A stretch of DNA of 64,000 bases, taken from contig JACVZW010000058.1 of the NCBI GenBank assembly GCA_014654775.1, forward strand, positions 1-64,000, given 5' to 3'. Positions 42,034 to 51,955 of this stretch are shown here, piece after piece (the first letter of the stretch is position 1; every line of letters begins with the position of its first letter). The notes under the pieces are model-generated. The model worked only from the letters and a program-made list of their open reading frames with translations, did no database searches and was not told the origin of the DNA. This stretch comes from Paracoccaceae bacterium (GTDB taxonomy: Bacteria > Pseudomonadota > Alphaproteobacteria > Rhodobacterales > Rhodobacteraceae). The translations under genes were made by a program, and so were the position numbers.

Positions 42034-43071
42034 ATGACCAACGAAATGAAGGCCCTCGTGAAGGCCAGACCCGAACCGGGGCTTTGGATGGAAACGCGCC
42101 CCGTGCCCGAAATCGGCCCCGACGACGTGCTGATCCGCATCCGCAAGACAGGGATATGCGGCACCGACATCCATATCTGGAACTGGGATGACTGGGCCGC
42201 CCGCACCGTCCCCGTCCCCCTCGTCACCGGCCACGAATTCGCAGGCGAGATTGTCGAGATCGGCCGCAATGTCGAAGGCCTGACCATCGGCCAGCGCTGC
42301 TCGGGCGAAGGCCATCTGATCGGCCGTCAATCCCGCCAATCCCGCGCGGGGAAATTCCATCTCGACCCCGCCACGCGCGGGATCGGCGTCAACGAACAGG
42401 GCGCTTTCGCCGAATACCTGCGCCTGCCCGCCTTCAACGTGGTGCCCTTTCCCGATGCCATCGATGATGAAATCGGCGCGATCCTCGACCCGCTTGGCAA
42501 TGCCGTCCACACCGCCCTCTCCTTCGATCTGGTGGGCGAGGATGTGCTGATCACCGGCGCGGGCCCCATCGGCATCATGGCCGCCGCCGTCGCCCGCCAT
42601 GTCGGCGCGCGCCACGTCGTCATCACCGACGTCAACCCCACCCGGCTGGACCTGGCCGCGCAAGTGGCCGACGTCACCCCCGTCGACGTGACCAAGGAAC
42701 ACCTCGCCGACGTGAAGGCGCGGCTCCGCATGACCGAAGGCTTCGACGTCGGAATGGAGATGAGCGGCAATCAAGCCGCCCTCGACCAGATGGTCGAGGC
42801 GATGGTCATGGGCGGTCGCATCGCCATGCTCGGCATCCCCCCCGGCAAAAGCCCCGTGGACTGGAGCCGGATCGTCTTCAAGGCCATCACCATCAAGGGC
42901 GTCTACGGGCGCGAGATCTTCGAGACATGGTACAAGATGATCGCCATGCTGGAAAACGGCCTCGACGTGCGCAAGGTCATCACCCACCGCTTCACGGTGG
43001 ACGATTTCCGCGACGGCTTCATGGCCATGAAATCGGGCAAGTCGGGCAAGGTCGTGCTGGACTGGACCTGA
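42034..43071 (+). CDS. tdh: L-threonine 3-dehydrogenase
   Basis: About 345 residues, zinc medium-chain dehydrogenase: catalytic zinc Cys/His in [15 protein letters not shown] and [14 protein letters not shown], the tdh-typical [19 protein letters not shown], and the Rossmann motif [19 protein letters not shown]. It oxidises threonine to 2-amino-3-oxobutyrate for Kbl. The structural zinc cysteines of the usual lobe are largely replaced here, as in some Tdh proteins. Confidence 0.95.
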   Translation: MTNEMKALVKARPEPGLWMETRPVPEIGPDDVLIRIRKTGICGTDIHIWNWDDWAARTVPVPLVTGHEFAGEIVEIGRNVEGLTIGQRCSGEGHLIGRQSRQSRAGKFHLDPATRGIGVNEQGAFAEYLRLPAFNVVPFPDAIDDEIGAILDPLGNAVHTALSFDLVGEDVLITGAGPIGIMAAAVARHVGARHVVITDVNPTRLDLAAQVADVTPVDVTKEHLADVKARLRMTEGFDVGMEMSGNQAALDQMVEAMVMGGRIAMLGIPPGKSPVDWSRIVFKAITIKGVYGREIFETWYKMIAMLENGLDVRKVITHRFTVDDFRDGFMAMKSGKSGKVVLDWT

Positions 43072-43094
43072 CAGCGCTTTCGGGCGGGCGGTGC

Positions 43095-43155
43095 AGGGGG
43101 CGTTCCGCCCCCTCGGCCTTCGGCCTCACCCCCTGAGAGTATTTTTCGCCAAGAT
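43095..43155 (+). terminator. Terminator after kbl-tdh with a Rhodobacterales-type tail
   Basis: A perfect 8-bp hairpin (AGGGGGCG 43095-43102 with CGCCCCCT 43106-43113, loop TTC), then a second small hairpin (GGCCTTCGGCC-like), followed by GAGAGTATTTTTCGCCAAGA. This combination of GC hairpin and AGTATTTTT block recurs at gene ends in this bacterial group. Confidence 0.7.
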
Positions 43156-43166
43156 GAAGACCGGGG

Positions 43167-43724
43167 TCAGGGCAGGGGCAAGGCCACCGCAGCGCCGCTG
43201 TCGATGTCGTAAAGCACCGCCGCCCCAGAGGCGATGCTCCGCCCCGTGATGGCCGTGATCACCACCTGATGCGTCACCATCACCGTCAGCCCGGCCTCCG
43301 CCCCTTCGGGCAGGGTGGCAAGCCGTTCGGTCAGCAGGTCCAGCGTGGGCTGCCGCGCGTCGGGATTGCCGAAAAAGGAATTCAGCCCCGGCTCCTCCGT
43401 CACTGCGCCCAGATCCATCAGCACCGCCGTCTCCCGCGCCCGGCACCATTGCGAACTCATCACCCCGGCGATCTGCAACCCGCTGGCCCGCAAGGCCTCT
43501 CCGATGGCGCGGGCCTGCGCGCGCCCCTCATCCGACAGGTTGCGCTGAGTGGCGCAATCCTCCAGCCGGAAGCCGGCAGGATCGCCCGTCCCGGGGGCCA
43601 GCGCATGGCGCAGAAAGATCACATCCGCGCCGATCCCTTGCGCCAGCGCTACCGCCCCCGTCCCCTCTGCCCGCGCGGGCACGGCCAGCAGAACGGCCAG
43701 CAGGGCAAACGGGACATGGCGCAT
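43167..43724 (-). CDS. Periplasmic histidine phosphatase family protein
   Basis: About 185 residues with a signal peptide (MRHVPFALLAVLLAVPARAEG). The catalytic RHG motif appears as DVIFLRHALAPGTGD, with RNLSDEGRAQARAIGEAL, SSQWCRARETAVLM and TVMVTHQVVITAITG supplying the remaining His/Arg/Glu. It probably hydrolyses a phosphate ester outside the membrane. It is divergent from the ABC ATPase gene. Confidence 0.85.
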   Translation of the reverse strand: MRHVPFALLAVLLAVPARAEGTGAVALAQGIGADVIFLRHALAPGTGDPAGFRLEDCATQRNLSDEGRAQARAIGEALRASGLQIAGVMSSQWCRARETAVLMDLGAVTEEPGLNSFFGNPDARQPTLDLLTERLATLPEGAEAGLTVMVTHQVVITAITGRSIASGAAVLYDIDSGAAVALPLP

Positions 43725-43860
43725 GGAAATCCTCCCTTTCTTTCCGCTTCAGATAGGGCGCAGCCCGCGCCCTTTCGATCACGAATGGGTCAGCCCGCGC
43801 GGCTTGCCCCGCCGCGCCCGGCCTGCTAGGGACAATCCCGATCAATTTGCTTGGGAACCC

Positions 43861-44976
43861 ATGCCCGCGCCGCAGACCCCCCATCAGCCCCCCCGACCGG
43901 ACCACCCGCGCCTTGAGGTGACGGGACTGATCCGCGCCTTCGGCGGGCGGCCCGTGGTGGATGACGTCTCGCTCACCGTTGCGGCGGGGCAGGTGACCTG
44001 CCTGCTCGGCCCCTCGGGCTGCGGCAAATCCACCACGCTGCGCATGATCGCAGGCGTGGAACGCCCCGATCAGGGCACGATCCGCATCGATGGCACACAG
44101 GTCTGCGGCCCCGGCCTGTCCCTCCCGCCCGAGGCGCGCTCGGTGGGCCTGATGTTTCAGGACTTCGCCCTCTTCCCGCATCTGAGCGTGGCGCAGAACG
44201 TGGCCTTCGGCCTGTCCGGCGACAAGACGGCCAAGGCCGCCCGCGTGGGCGAACTCCTCGAAAGGGTCAACCTCGCAGGCTATGGCGACAAGCACCCGCA
44301 TCAACTGTCGGGCGGCGAACAACAGCGCGTGGCCCTTGCCCGCGCGCTTGCCCCCCGTCCGCGAGTCATGCTGATGGATGAACCCTTCTCCGGCCTCGAC
44401 AACCGCCTGCGCGACGGCATCCGCGACGCCACGCTCGATCTGCTCAAGGAGGAAGGCACCGCCGTCCTCCTCGTGACGCACGAACCGGATGAGGCGATGC
44501 GCATGGCCGACGAAATCGCGCTCATGCGCGGCGGGCGGATCGTACAGCGCGGCGCGCCCTACAACATCTACAACGCCCCCGCCGACAAGGCGGCGGCGGC
44601 CTTCTTCTCCGACATCAACGTAATCCGCGGCACCTCGCGCGGGGCGCTGACGGACACGCCCTTCGGCGCCTTCCTCACCCCCGGCCATGCCGATGGCGGC
44701 GAGGTGGAAATCGTCATCCGCCCCCAGCATCTGAAGATCGACTTCGATCGCGGCGGGCGCGGGCCGAACCCCACCGTCGCCGATGGCACGCCCGCCCGCG
44801 GCGTGGTGCAGCGCGCCCGTTATCTGGGCCGCGAAAGCCTTGTCGAGTTCCGGATGGACCATGACGGATCGATCCTGACGGCCTCGGTTCCCGGTGTTTT
44901 CCTGCCCAAGGCGGGCACCGCGCTCTGGCTGATGATCCGGCGCGACCGCTGTTTCGTCTTTCCCGTCAGCCGCTGA
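43861..44976 (+). CDS. Fbp/Pot-type ABC transporter ATPase without neighbouring partners
   Basis: About 371 residues: Walker A GPSGCGKST, LMFQDFALFPHLSVAQNV, signature LSGGEQQRVALARAL, Walker B VMLMDEPFSGLDN, H-loop LLVTHEPDEAM and a C-terminal TOBE region (VEIVIRPQHLKIDF). It resembles iron(III) or spermidine/putrescine importer ATPases. No permease or binding-protein gene adjoins it, so its partners lie elsewhere. Its end overlaps the convergent regulator gene by 11 nt. Confidence 0.85.
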   Translation: MPAPQTPHQPPRPDHPRLEVTGLIRAFGGRPVVDDVSLTVAAGQVTCLLGPSGCGKSTTLRMIAGVERPDQGTIRIDGTQVCGPGLSLPPEARSVGLMFQDFALFPHLSVAQNVAFGLSGDKTAKAARVGELLERVNLAGYGDKHPHQLSGGEQQRVALARALAPRPRVMLMDEPFSGLDNRLRDGIRDATLDLLKEEGTAVLLVTHEPDEAMRMADEIALMRGGRIVQRGAPYNIYNAPADKAAAAFFSDINVIRGTSRGALTDTPFGAFLTPGHADGGEVEIVIRPQHLKIDFDRGGRGPNPTVADGTPARGVVQRARYLGRESLVEFRMDHDGSILTASVPGVFLPKAGTALWLMIRRDRCFVFPVSR

Positions 44977-45646
44977 TCCCGGCCTTCTCCCGCCATGCGG
45001 CAAGGTCGCGCCCCGCTTCGGGCACCGCCACCCGGCCCGTGTCGCGCAGGTCCACGATCCGGTCCACGCGAAAGCTGCGGAAATCGCCGCGCGCCTCGCA
45101 CCATGTGGCCAGCGTCCAGACCCGCCCCCAGAATTCCAGCACGAGGGGGCGCACCGCCCGCAGCGTCTCGCGCCCGTCACCATCGGCATAGCTGATCTCC
45201 AAGACCGCCCCCAGCCGGATCGCGCGCCGCAGGTCCGGCAGATGCCGGGCTGCGGCCAGCGCCTCCGTCCCGGGAAAAATCCAGACCGGCGGATCGGCCC
45301 TGCCTGCGCGCGACGCGGGCAGGGCGGCCATGATCTTGCCGGACAGCCGCGCCGCCGCCCCGGCCATCCCCGGATCGGCCCCTTCCGACAAAAGCCGCAG
45401 GGCCAGCGCCAGCGCCTCCGTCTCCTCCTCCGTCAGGGTCAGGGGCGGCAGGGTGATCGGCTCGCGCAGGATATAGCCCACGCCCCGCTCCCCCTCCACC
45501 GGCAGGCCGGAGGCGATCAGGGTCGCCATGTCCCGCCACAGCGTGCGGGTCGACACTTCCAGCCGCTCCGCCATGTCGCGGGCGGTGTGCAGCCGCCCGT
45601 CGCGCAGGATCTGGATCAGGTCGAAAAGGCGGTCGGTGCGGCGCAT
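44966..45646 (-). CDS. YafY-type HTH/WYL-domain regulator
   Basis: About 226 residues: N-terminal HTH_11 ([51 protein letters not shown]) and a C-terminal WYL-type domain ([40 protein letters not shown]). WYL regulators sense nucleic acids or small ligands. ATG 45644-45646 is the family-like start ([14 protein letters not shown]). Its role here is unknown. Confidence 0.84.
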   Translation of the reverse strand: MRRTDRLFDLIQILRDGRLHTARDMAERLEVSTRTLWRDMATLIASGLPVEGERGVGYILREPITLPPLTLTEEETEALALALRLLSEGADPGMAGAAARLSGKIMAALPASRAGRADPPVWIFPGTEALAAARHLPDLRRAIRLGAVLEISYADGDGRETLRAVRPLVLEFWGRVWTLATWCEARGDFRSFRVDRIVDLRDTGRVAVPEAGRDLAAWREKAGISG

Positions 45647-45677
45647 GGGCACAGGGTGGCGGGGCAGGGCGCGCCGG

Positions 45678-46058
45678 TCAATCCATCGCAAAGGTCAGCG
45701 CGTCATGCCGCATGACCACGCTTTCAGGATCGATCAGCGCCATGAAGGGACCAAAGGCAGGCGCGGCCATCATCGCCTCTGCCGCTGCGGTGGCGGCTGC
45801 CACATCGCGCCATTCCACCCAATCGGTACATTGCCCATCCGCCCCCTGCACCAGCCTGCGGCGCAGGAATCCGGGCTGGTCGCGCAAGGGTATCTCCGTC
45901 GCCCGGGCGGCGTTCAGGAAATCGGCAGGGTCGGCACCGGGAACAAGGCGGAAGGTCACCACCTCCACGCAAGGGGCCGCAGCCCCCCGTGCGGTATCAG
46001 CCGGAGCATGGGTCGGGGCCGTCGCAAGGGCGATGGCAAGGGCAAGGATCGGGCGCAT
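45678..46058 (-). CDS. Secreted NIPSNAP/ABM-like small protein
   Basis: About 126 residues with a signal peptide ([20 protein letters not shown]) and a dimeric alpha/beta-barrel core ([54 protein letters not shown]). It resembles antibiotic-biosynthesis-monooxygenase-type proteins; the catalytic role is unclear. It lies just downstream of the small HTH regulator gene and has a CTGACA-n6-TGTCAG repeat upstream, suggesting direct control. Confidence 0.65.
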   Translation of the reverse strand: MRPILALAIALATAPTHAPADTARGAAAPCVEVVTFRLVPGADPADFLNAARATEIPLRDQPGFLRRRLVQGADGQCTDWVEWRDVAAATAAAEAMMAAPAFGPFMALIDPESVVMRHDALTFAMD

Positions 46059-46107
46059 GGGTTTCTCCTCTCAGACATTCCGATGCACCCCTTGTGACAG
46101 GCTCCAA

Positions 46108-46125
46108 CTGACAGCACCCTGTCAG
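46108..46125. promoter_or_regulatory. CTGACA-n6-TGTCAG operator upstream of the NIPSNAP-like gene
   Basis: Perfect 6-bp inverted repeat with 6-nt spacer at 46108-46125. The same repeat with the same spacer occurs at 46510-46529 before the regulator gene between them. Confidence 0.65.
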
Positions 46126-46131
46126 CAGCCT

Positions 46132-46488
46132 TCACCCCTCCGCTTCGATCCCGGCTTGCGGCATCAGCGTGGCCACCTTGGTCAACAGGTTCCGCGCCGC
46201 CCGTGCGCGGGGATTGGCATCGTCCTCCGCCACATGACGCAGCCCTTCCACCAGCGCCTCCATCTCGTCATGGCTCATCAGCGTGGGCGGCAGCATCAGG
46301 GGCGACCGCAGGATATAGCCCAAGCCCCTCTCCCCCTCCACTGGCAGGCCGGTGCGCGCCATCATCTCCATGTCGCGCCAGATGGTGCGGGTAGAGACGC
46401 CCACCGTCCGCGCCAGTTCCGCCGCCGTATGCAGCCGCCCGTCGCGCAGGATTTGGATCAGGTCATAGATGCGGTCGTCGCGTTTCAT
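46132..46488 (-). CDS. YafY-type HTH regulator lacking the WYL domain
   Basis: About 118 residues, almost only the HTH_11 part ([55 protein letters not shown]) plus a short helical tail. It is a paralogue of the regulator at 44966-45646, very similar over the HTH, but the C-terminal sensing domain is missing. Its own promoter carries the CTGACA-n6-TGTCAG repeat, so autoregulation is likely. Confidence 0.82.
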   Translation of the reverse strand: MKRDDRIYDLIQILRDGRLHTAAELARTVGVSTRTIWRDMEMMARTGLPVEGERGLGYILRSPLMLPPTLMSHDEMEALVEGLRHVAEDDANPRARAARNLLTKVATLMPQAGIEAEG

Positions 46489-46509
46489 TCGGGCCGATCC
46501 TCTGGGGCA

Positions 46510-46529
46510 ACTGACAAAATACTGTCAGT
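46510..46529. promoter_or_regulatory. CTGACA-n6-TGTCAG operator upstream of the small HTH gene
   Basis: ACTGACA-n6-TGTCAGT, perfect over 7-bp arms, about 22 nt upstream of the regulator start on the minus strand. Same motif and spacing as 46108-46125. Confidence 0.65.
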
Positions 46530-46638
46530 AGAGCGTCACGAAAACCCCCTTTCCCCTTTGATGCCGCCTGCCGCTCGCCCTATTCATCACCTTCAGACAC
46601 GGGCCGGGCCGGGATCGGCCCTTGGAATGGAGCGCACC

Positions 46639-46896
46639 ATGTTCAACAATATCGGGCCGATGGGCCTTATCCTGATCGCCATTGTCGTGCTTGTGCTGTT
46701 CGGGCGCGGCAAGGTCTCCTCGCTCATGGGCGAGGTGGGCAAGGGCATCACCGCCTTCAAGAAAGGCGTCAATGACGGCAAGGCCGAGTTGGAGGCCGAT
46801 GCCTCCGACGCCGCCCGCGACGTGACGCCCGCTGCGGCCGCCACCGCCACCGCCGCCCCTGCCGCGGCACCCGCCGCCGACAAGGACAAGGTCTGA
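46639..46896 (+). CDS. tatA: Sec-independent translocase subunit TatA
   Basis: About 85 residues: N-terminal membrane helix ([20 protein letters not shown]), hinge, amphipathic helix ([19 protein letters not shown]) and an Ala-rich tail. It forms the channel of twin-arginine export. A GGAG site lies 7 nt before ATG 46639. First gene of tatA-tatB-tatC. Tat use is expected here: the binding protein at 31483 has a twin-arginine signal. Confidence 0.94.
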   Translation: MFNNIGPMGLILIAIVVLVLFGRGKVSSLMGEVGKGITAFKKGVNDGKAELEADASDAARDVTPAAAATATAAPAAAPAADKDKV

Positions 46897-46934
46897 TCCG
46901 CGCCACGCGGCTGTGAACGGAAAGGGGTAGGGCG

Positions 46935-47594
46935 ATGGATTTCGGCTGGGCCGAACTGCTGGTCATCGGGGTGGTGGCGCTGATCGTCATCGGCCCCAAG
47001 GACCTGCCCGAGATGTTCCGCACCCTCGGCCGCTTCACCGCCAAGGCCCGCTCCATGGCCCGCGATTTCTCGCGGGCGATGGAACAGGCCGCGCGTGACT
47101 CGGGCGTCGATGATGTCGCCAAGGACATCCGGGATATCAAGACCGCGACCTCGCCCAAGGCGATGGGCCTCGATGCGGTAAAATCCGCCGCCGACAAGTT
47201 CGAAAAGTGGGACCCGCTGAAGAACGCGGCCAAACCCACCAGCCCGCCGCCGAAGATCCCCTCGCCGCCGCCGATGCCGCCCACCCCCGCCATGGCCGCC
47301 GCAGCGGCGGCACCTGCCGAAGCGGCCCCCGCCGCAACTGCCCCCGCCGCAACTGCCCCCGCCGCAACTGCCCCCGTGGCCGAGGCTCCGGCTCCGGCCG
47401 CGCGCGGTCCGGCCACGCAGGCCTTGGCCGAAAGGCAGGCCAAGAAGGCCGCCATCGCCCGCGAAGCGGCGGACAAACTCCGCGCTGTCGATGCTGAACC
47501 GGCTGCCGCCGCACCCACGGCCCCGGCCGCCGCCAAGGCCCCCGCCAAGCGCAGCCCGAAACCCGCCGCCAAGGCGCAGGACAAGACCGAATGA
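46935..47594 (+). CDS. tatB: Sec-independent translocase subunit TatB
   Basis: About 219 residues: [20 protein letters not shown] membrane segment, conserved [19 protein letters not shown], then a long charged and then Ala/Pro-rich tail. The tail includes a threefold 15-bp tandem repeat (47331-47375). TatB with TatC recognises twin-arginine signals. The stop overlaps the tatC start (ATGA). Confidence 0.94.
   Translation: MDFGWAELLVIGVVALIVIGPKDLPEMFRTLGRFTAKARSMARDFSRAMEQAARDSGVDDVAKDIRDIKTATSPKAMGLDAVKSAADKFEKWDPLKNAAKPTSPPPKIPSPPPMPPTPAMAAAAAAPAEAAPAATAPAATAPAATAPVAEAPAPAARGPATQALAERQAKKAAIAREAADKLRAVDAEPAAAAPTAPAAAKAPAKRSPKPAAKAQDKTE
47331..47375 (+). repeat. Three tandem 15-bp repeats inside tatB
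   Basis: GCCGCAACTGCCCCC three times in a row, in frame, encoding AATAP units in the Ala/Pro-rich TatB tail. In-frame length makes copy-number change tolerable. Confidence 0.9.
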
Positions 47595-48454
47595 AGGCCA
47601 CCCCCGACGATATCGAAGACAGCTCTGCCCCGCTGATCGAACATCTGGCGGAACTCAGGACGCGCATCCTCTATTCGCTGGGCGCCTTCATCGTGGCGAT
47701 GGTGATCTGCTTCACCGTCTGGAACCCGATCTTCAACTTCCTCACCCATCCGATCTGTGACGCGCTCTCAGACCGCCAGCAGGATTGCGGCCTCGTGCTG
47801 ATCAAGCTGCAGGAAGGCTTCTTCGTCGCCGTGCGCATCTCGGTTCTGGGCGGCTTCGCGCTGGCCTTCCCGGTGATCGCCTATCAGATGTGGCGCTTTG
47901 TGGCGCCGGGCCTTTACCGGACGGAAAAGCAGGCCTTCCTGCCTTTCATCATCGCCTCGCCCGCCATGTTCATCGCAGGCGCGGCCTTCGCCTATTACGT
48001 CGTCCTGCCCATCGCCTTCGACTTCTTCCTGAACTTTCAGCAGAATTTCGGCGGCGACCCGACCACGGGCACAGTGGCCGAAGACGTGCCAGCGGGCATC
48101 GTATTTCAGGGGTCGATGGAACAGTACCTCTCTCTGACCACCAGCTTTGTCATGGCCTTCGGCATCTGCTTCCAACTGCCCGTGCTTCTTACGCTGATGG
48201 GCAAGGCGGGGCTGATCACCTCGCGCGGGCTGGTGGGCATGCGGCGCTATGCGATCGTCCTGATCCTCGTCGTCGCGGCCCTCGTCACCCCGCCCGACGT
48301 CATGTCGCAGCTCATCCTCTTCGCCGCGATCTACCCGCTCTACGAAATCTCCATCCTCCTCATCCGCCGCATCGAAAAGCAGCGCGAGGCGCAGATGCGC
48401 GCCGATGGCACCTGGGTTGATGACGAGGAAGACGAGGACACGACCAAGGCATGA
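47591..48454 (+). CDS. tatC: Sec-independent translocase subunit TatC
   Basis: About 287 residues with six membrane helices: [20 protein letters not shown] at the start, then [60 protein letters not shown] and [23 protein letters not shown]. Core of the Tat receptor. Overlaps the next gene as ATGA. Confidence 0.96.
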   Translation: MKATPDDIEDSSAPLIEHLAELRTRILYSLGAFIVAMVICFTVWNPIFNFLTHPICDALSDRQQDCGLVLIKLQEGFFVAVRISVLGGFALAFPVIAYQMWRFVAPGLYRTEKQAFLPFIIASPAMFIAGAAFAYYVVLPIAFDFFLNFQQNFGGDPTTGTVAEDVPAGIVFQGSMEQYLSLTTSFVMAFGICFQLPVLLTLMGKAGLITSRGLVGMRRYAIVLILVVAALVTPPDVMSQLILFAAIYPLYEISILLIRRIEKQREAQMRADGTWVDDEEDEDTTKA

Positions 48455-49293
48455 CCGAGGACGCCCTCACCCGCATCGCCGCCGCGCTGGAGCGGATGGC
48501 CCCCGCGCCCATGCCCGCCCCCGATTTCGTGGCCGAGGCCTTTGTCTGGCACACCGCGCCCGACCGGCTGGAACCCGTGGCGCGGGTGTCGCGCGTGGAC
48601 CTGTCGCTGCTCGTGGGCGTGAACCGCTCGCGCGACACGCTTCTGGAAAACACCCGCCACTTCGCCGCGGGCCTGCCCGCCAACAACGCCCTTCTCTGGG
48701 GCGCGCGCGGGATGGGGAAATCCTCGCTGGTCAAGGCCGTGCACGCCGCCGTCCGGGCGGAGGGGCACGACCTCAAGATCGTCGAACTCAGCCGCGAGGA
48801 TCTGCCCTCCGTCACCCGCCTTTTGGCCCATCTGCGCGCCGCCCCCCACCTGCGCTTCGTCCTCTTCTGTGACGACCTGTCCTTCAGCCATGACGACCAG
48901 CATTACAAAAGCCTGAAGGCCGTGCTGGACGGCGGCATCGAAGGGCGGCCCGAGAATGTGCTTTTCTACGCCACCTCGAACCGCCGCCACCTCATGCCGC
49001 GCGACATGATCGAAAACGAACGCTCCACCGCCATCACCCCGTCCGAGGCGGTGGAGGAAAAGGTCTCGCTCTCCGATCGTTTCGGCCTCTGGCTGGGCTT
49101 CCATCCCTGCTCGCAGGACGAGTATCTCGACATGATCCGCGGCTATTGCGCCGCCCATGGCATGACGGTTCCCGAAGACCGCCTCTATGCCGAGGCGGTG
49201 GAATGGCAGGCCACACGCGGCTCCCGCTCCGGCCGCGTGGCGTGGCAATTCTTCTGCGACCTAGCGGCGCGGGAAGGCGTGCGCATCGGCTGA
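48451..49293 (+). CDS. DUF815 AAA-type ATPase
   Basis: About 280 residues: Walker [15 protein letters not shown], Walker [30 protein letters not shown] and [18 protein letters not shown]. This DUF815 family of P-loop ATPases is often next to tatC in this group; the cellular role is not known. It is translationally coupled to tatC. Confidence 0.88.
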   Translation: MTEDALTRIAAALERMAPAPMPAPDFVAEAFVWHTAPDRLEPVARVSRVDLSLLVGVNRSRDTLLENTRHFAAGLPANNALLWGARGMGKSSLVKAVHAAVRAEGHDLKIVELSREDLPSVTRLLAHLRAAPHLRFVLFCDDLSFSHDDQHYKSLKAVLDGGIEGRPENVLFYATSNRRHLMPRDMIENERSTAITPSEAVEEKVSLSDRFGLWLGFHPCSQDEYLDMIRGYCAAHGMTVPEDRLYAEAVEWQATRGSRSGRVAWQFFCDLAAREGVRIG

Positions 49294-49356
49294 CCCCTTG
49301 CACAGAAGGGGGGGCATGCCCTATCTCCGCAACTTCCCGTTGATCCACAGGACAAA

Positions 49357-50631
49357 ATGCTTACCGAAATCCTCATCGTTCTCGGCCTGATCCTTCTGAA
49401 CGGTGTTCTTGCGATGTCCGAACTGGCCATCGTCTCGGCCCGCCCCGCCCGCCTAAAGCCGTTGGAGGCGAAGTCGCGCGGCGCGGCCACCGCTTTGCGC
49501 CTTGCCGAAGATCCGGGCCGGTTCCTCTCCACCGTCCAGATCGGCATCACCATGGTCGGCGTGCTGTCGGGTGCCTTCTCAGGCGCCACACTCGGTGCGC
49601 GGCTGTCGGGCTGGCTGACGGGGCAGGGGGTGGATCCCGAACTCGCCATCACGCTCGGCGTCGGCGGCGTGGTCATCGTGCTGACCTATCTCTCGCTCAT
49701 CGTGGGCGAACTGGTGCCCAAGCAACTCGCCCTCCGCAACCCCGAGGCGGTGGCGATCCGCGTCGCCCCGGCCATGCGCATCCTGTCGATCGTCGCCGCC
49801 CCCATCGTCTGGTTCCTTGACCGCTCCGGCAAGGCGATCCTTTGGCTGATCGGCGCGCGCGGCGACGGTGGCGCAAAGGTGACCGAGGAAGAAGTGCACA
49901 GCCTGCTCACCGAGGCGCATCAGGAAGGCATCATCGAAGAAGAAGAGCGTGAGATGCTCGCCGGCGTTATGCGCCTCGCCGACCGTTCCGCCCGCGCCCT
50001 GATGACCCCCCGGCACGAGGTGCAGATGCTCGACATCACCGCCTCTCCCGCCGAAACCGTCGCCGCCATCCGCCGCATCGCCCGCCCCCGCATGCCCGTC
50101 CAGAACCCCGAAACGGGCGAGGTTCTGGGCATCATCCTGCTGTCCGATGCCTTCGACGCCCTCTCGCGCAAACAGTCGCTCGACCCCGCGCGCCTCCTGC
50201 GCGAGGTGCCGGTCGTGTCGGACATGACCGATGCGCTGGATGTGATGGAGATCCTGCAAGGCTCGGCCCATCACCTTGCCCTCGTCTATGACGAATACGG
50301 CCATTTCGAAGGCATCATCACCTCGGGCGATATCCTCGAGGCGATCACCGGCACCATCGCCACCCAGACCGAGGCGGAACCCGCCTTGGTGGAGCGTGAG
50401 GATGGCAGCCTCCTCGTCTCGGGCTGGATGCCCGCCGACGAATTCCTCGACCGCGTCAGCCTGCCGCGCGATCTGGCGGGGGGTTATGAAACCGTGGCGG
50501 GACTGGTGCTGAACCTCTTCGGGCGCATGCCGAACCTCGGCGAAAGCATGGCCGCCGAAGGCTGGCGCTTCGAGGTGATCGATTTCGACGACCGCCGCAT
50601 CGACAAGGTGCTGGTCAGCCGTCAGGCCTAG
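49357..50631 (+). CDS. CorC/HlyC-type hemolysin-family membrane protein
   Basis: About 424 residues: DUF21 membrane domain (MLTEILIVLGLILLNGVLAM, SELAIVSARPARLKPLEAKS, VGELVPKQLALRNPEAVAIR), two CBS motifs (MTPRHEVQMLDITAS, YDEYGHFEGIITSGDILEAI) and a C-terminal CorC_HlyC domain (GSLLVSGWMPADEFLDRV, AGLVLNLFGRMPNLGE). Such proteins are linked to magnesium or cobalt efflux and have no proven haemolytic activity. Confidence 0.9.
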   Translation: MLTEILIVLGLILLNGVLAMSELAIVSARPARLKPLEAKSRGAATALRLAEDPGRFLSTVQIGITMVGVLSGAFSGATLGARLSGWLTGQGVDPELAITLGVGGVVIVLTYLSLIVGELVPKQLALRNPEAVAIRVAPAMRILSIVAAPIVWFLDRSGKAILWLIGARGDGGAKVTEEEVHSLLTEAHQEGIIEEEEREMLAGVMRLADRSARALMTPRHEVQMLDITASPAETVAAIRRIARPRMPVQNPETGEVLGIILLSDAFDALSRKQSLDPARLLREVPVVSDMTDALDVMEILQGSAHHLALVYDEYGHFEGIITSGDILEAITGTIATQTEAEPALVEREDGSLLVSGWMPADEFLDRVSLPRDLAGGYETVAGLVLNLFGRMPNLGESMAAEGWRFEVIDFDDRRIDKVLVSRQA

Positions 50632-50638
50632 GCCGGGG

Positions 50639-50656
50639 CGGGGCCGTGCGGCCCCG
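50639..50656. terminator. GC hairpin between convergent corC-like and nlpD-like genes
   Basis: CGGGGCC (50639-50645), loop GTGC, GGCCCCG (50650-50656): a perfect 7-bp stem without a T-run, placed between two convergent stops. It may act as a bidirectional transcription barrier. Confidence 0.45.
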
Positions 50657-50664
50657 TCCGCAGG

Positions 50665-51903
50665 TCACTTCAGGAAGGGCATCGGATCGGTGCTCGCCGC
50701 ACCCCGCCGCACCTCGAAATGCAGGAAGGACGGGTTGCCCGACCGCACATTGGCGATGGTCTGCCCCTTGGTCACGCGGTCGCCCTTCTTCACGGTCGTC
50801 CCCGCCACCCCGGCATAAACCGTCAGCAGCCCCCCCTCATGCCGGATCACGATGATCGGCGTCTGCGCCGTGTCCTGCGTGATGGCCGCCACTGTGCCCG
50901 CCGCTGCCGCCTTCACCGGCGTGCCCGCCGGGGCGGCGATGTCGATTCCCTCGTTCTTCGGCGGCGCGTAGCCGCGGATGATGTTGCCCGCCACCGGCAT
51001 GGCGAATTGCGCGGCCGAAGCAGCGGTCCGCTGTTCCCCGAGATCAGGTGAGGCCGGGCGATCCTGCGCCGCCTGCGCGGCGGGTTTCGTCTCTTCGTCC
51101 GGCAGGGGCTGCGCAGCCGAAGGCGGCGGTGGCGTGGGCGACCCCTGTCCCGGCGCGGTGACCACCTCCACCGGCTTTTCCGGCGGCGCGCCCGACGGCG
51201 TCGGGATCATCAGATACTGCCCTTCGCGCACCGCAAGGTCCGGGCCCAGCCCGTTCCAGTCGGCCAGCGCCCGGGCCGAAACATTGTAGCTCCGCGCAAT
51301 GGAGAAGGCGGTTTCCCCGCGCTTCACCTGATGCCGTGTCGGGGCCATCGCGCCAAGCGCACCATCATTCGGGGCTGCCGCCGCCGGGGCCGAGGCCGGG
51401 GCCGGGCTGCTCTGCACCCGGTCCAGCGCCGTCGTGGCGATAGAGGTCACGCTCACCGCACCTGCCGTGGGCAAGGGGGCCGCCGCCACCGTGCCGCCGC
51501 CGATCACACCGCCCGCGCCGCCCCCGGCGCCCGCCGCCGCCACGCGGCGGGGCAGGGCCAGCACCTCGCCCTCGCGCAAAGGCGCATTGGGCTGGATCGC
51601 ATTGTACCCCGCCAGTTCCGCCGGGCTCAGGCCCACCCGCGCCGCGACGCTACCCACGGTATCGCCGCGCCGCGCCACGGCCACCTGATAGCCGGGATAG
51701 CTGATCACGCCATTCGCATCCGGGCTGGGCCGCGCCGCCGTCGCTTGCCGCGCCGCCTCGGTGGTGTCGAGCGTGTTCGCCCCCCCGCGGAAATCCCAAT
51801 CCAGATCGTTCAGCATGCCGGGTTGTCCGCCCGTGCAGGCCCCAAGCGCCAGAAGGACGGTGGTCAGTCCGATGGCGCGCAGCCCTTTGGATGCCGTGGT
51901 CAT
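50665..51903 (-). CDS. nlpD: NlpD-like lipoprotein with LysM domains and a degenerate M23 (LytM) domain
   Basis: About 412 residues: lipoprotein signal with lipobox LLALGAC, two LysM repeats (PGYQVAVARRGDTVGSVAAR; HQVKRGETAFSIARSYNVSA), and a C-terminal M23 fold (NEGIDIAAPAGTPVKAAAAG, SFLHFEVRRG). The zinc histidine expected before GxD is Asn (NEGID), and the YAH histidine is absent, as in NlpD/EnvC. So it is probably an amidase activator for septal peptidoglycan, not a hydrolase. ATG 51901-51903 gives the lipoprotein start. In an operon with pcm and surE. Confidence 0.88.
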   Translation of the reverse strand: MTTASKGLRAIGLTTVLLALGACTGGQPGMLNDLDWDFRGGANTLDTTEAARQATAARPSPDANGVISYPGYQVAVARRGDTVGSVAARVGLSPAELAGYNAIQPNAPLREGEVLALPRRVAAAGAGGGAGGVIGGGTVAAAPLPTAGAVSVTSIATTALDRVQSSPAPASAPAAAAPNDGALGAMAPTRHQVKRGETAFSIARSYNVSARALADWNGLGPDLAVREGQYLMIPTPSGAPPEKPVEVVTAPGQGSPTPPPPSAAQPLPDEETKPAAQAAQDRPASPDLGEQRTAASAAQFAMPVAGNIIRGYAPPKNEGIDIAAPAGTPVKAAAAGTVAAITQDTAQTPIIVIRHEGGLLTVYAGVAGTTVKKGDRVTKGQTIANVRSGNPSFLHFEVRRGAASTDPMPFLK

Positions 51904-51955
51904 GCTCTGCCTTGCCTCTCTGCCTGTCCGGGTTGCTGCCCCGGAACCGTTCTGT

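Noticed and set aside
47331-47375. Tandem repeats as a CRISPR or regulatory array
   Set aside because: They are in-frame 15-bp codon repeats in the Ala/Pro-rich TatB tail. No spacer-repeat structure was seen anywhere in the window.
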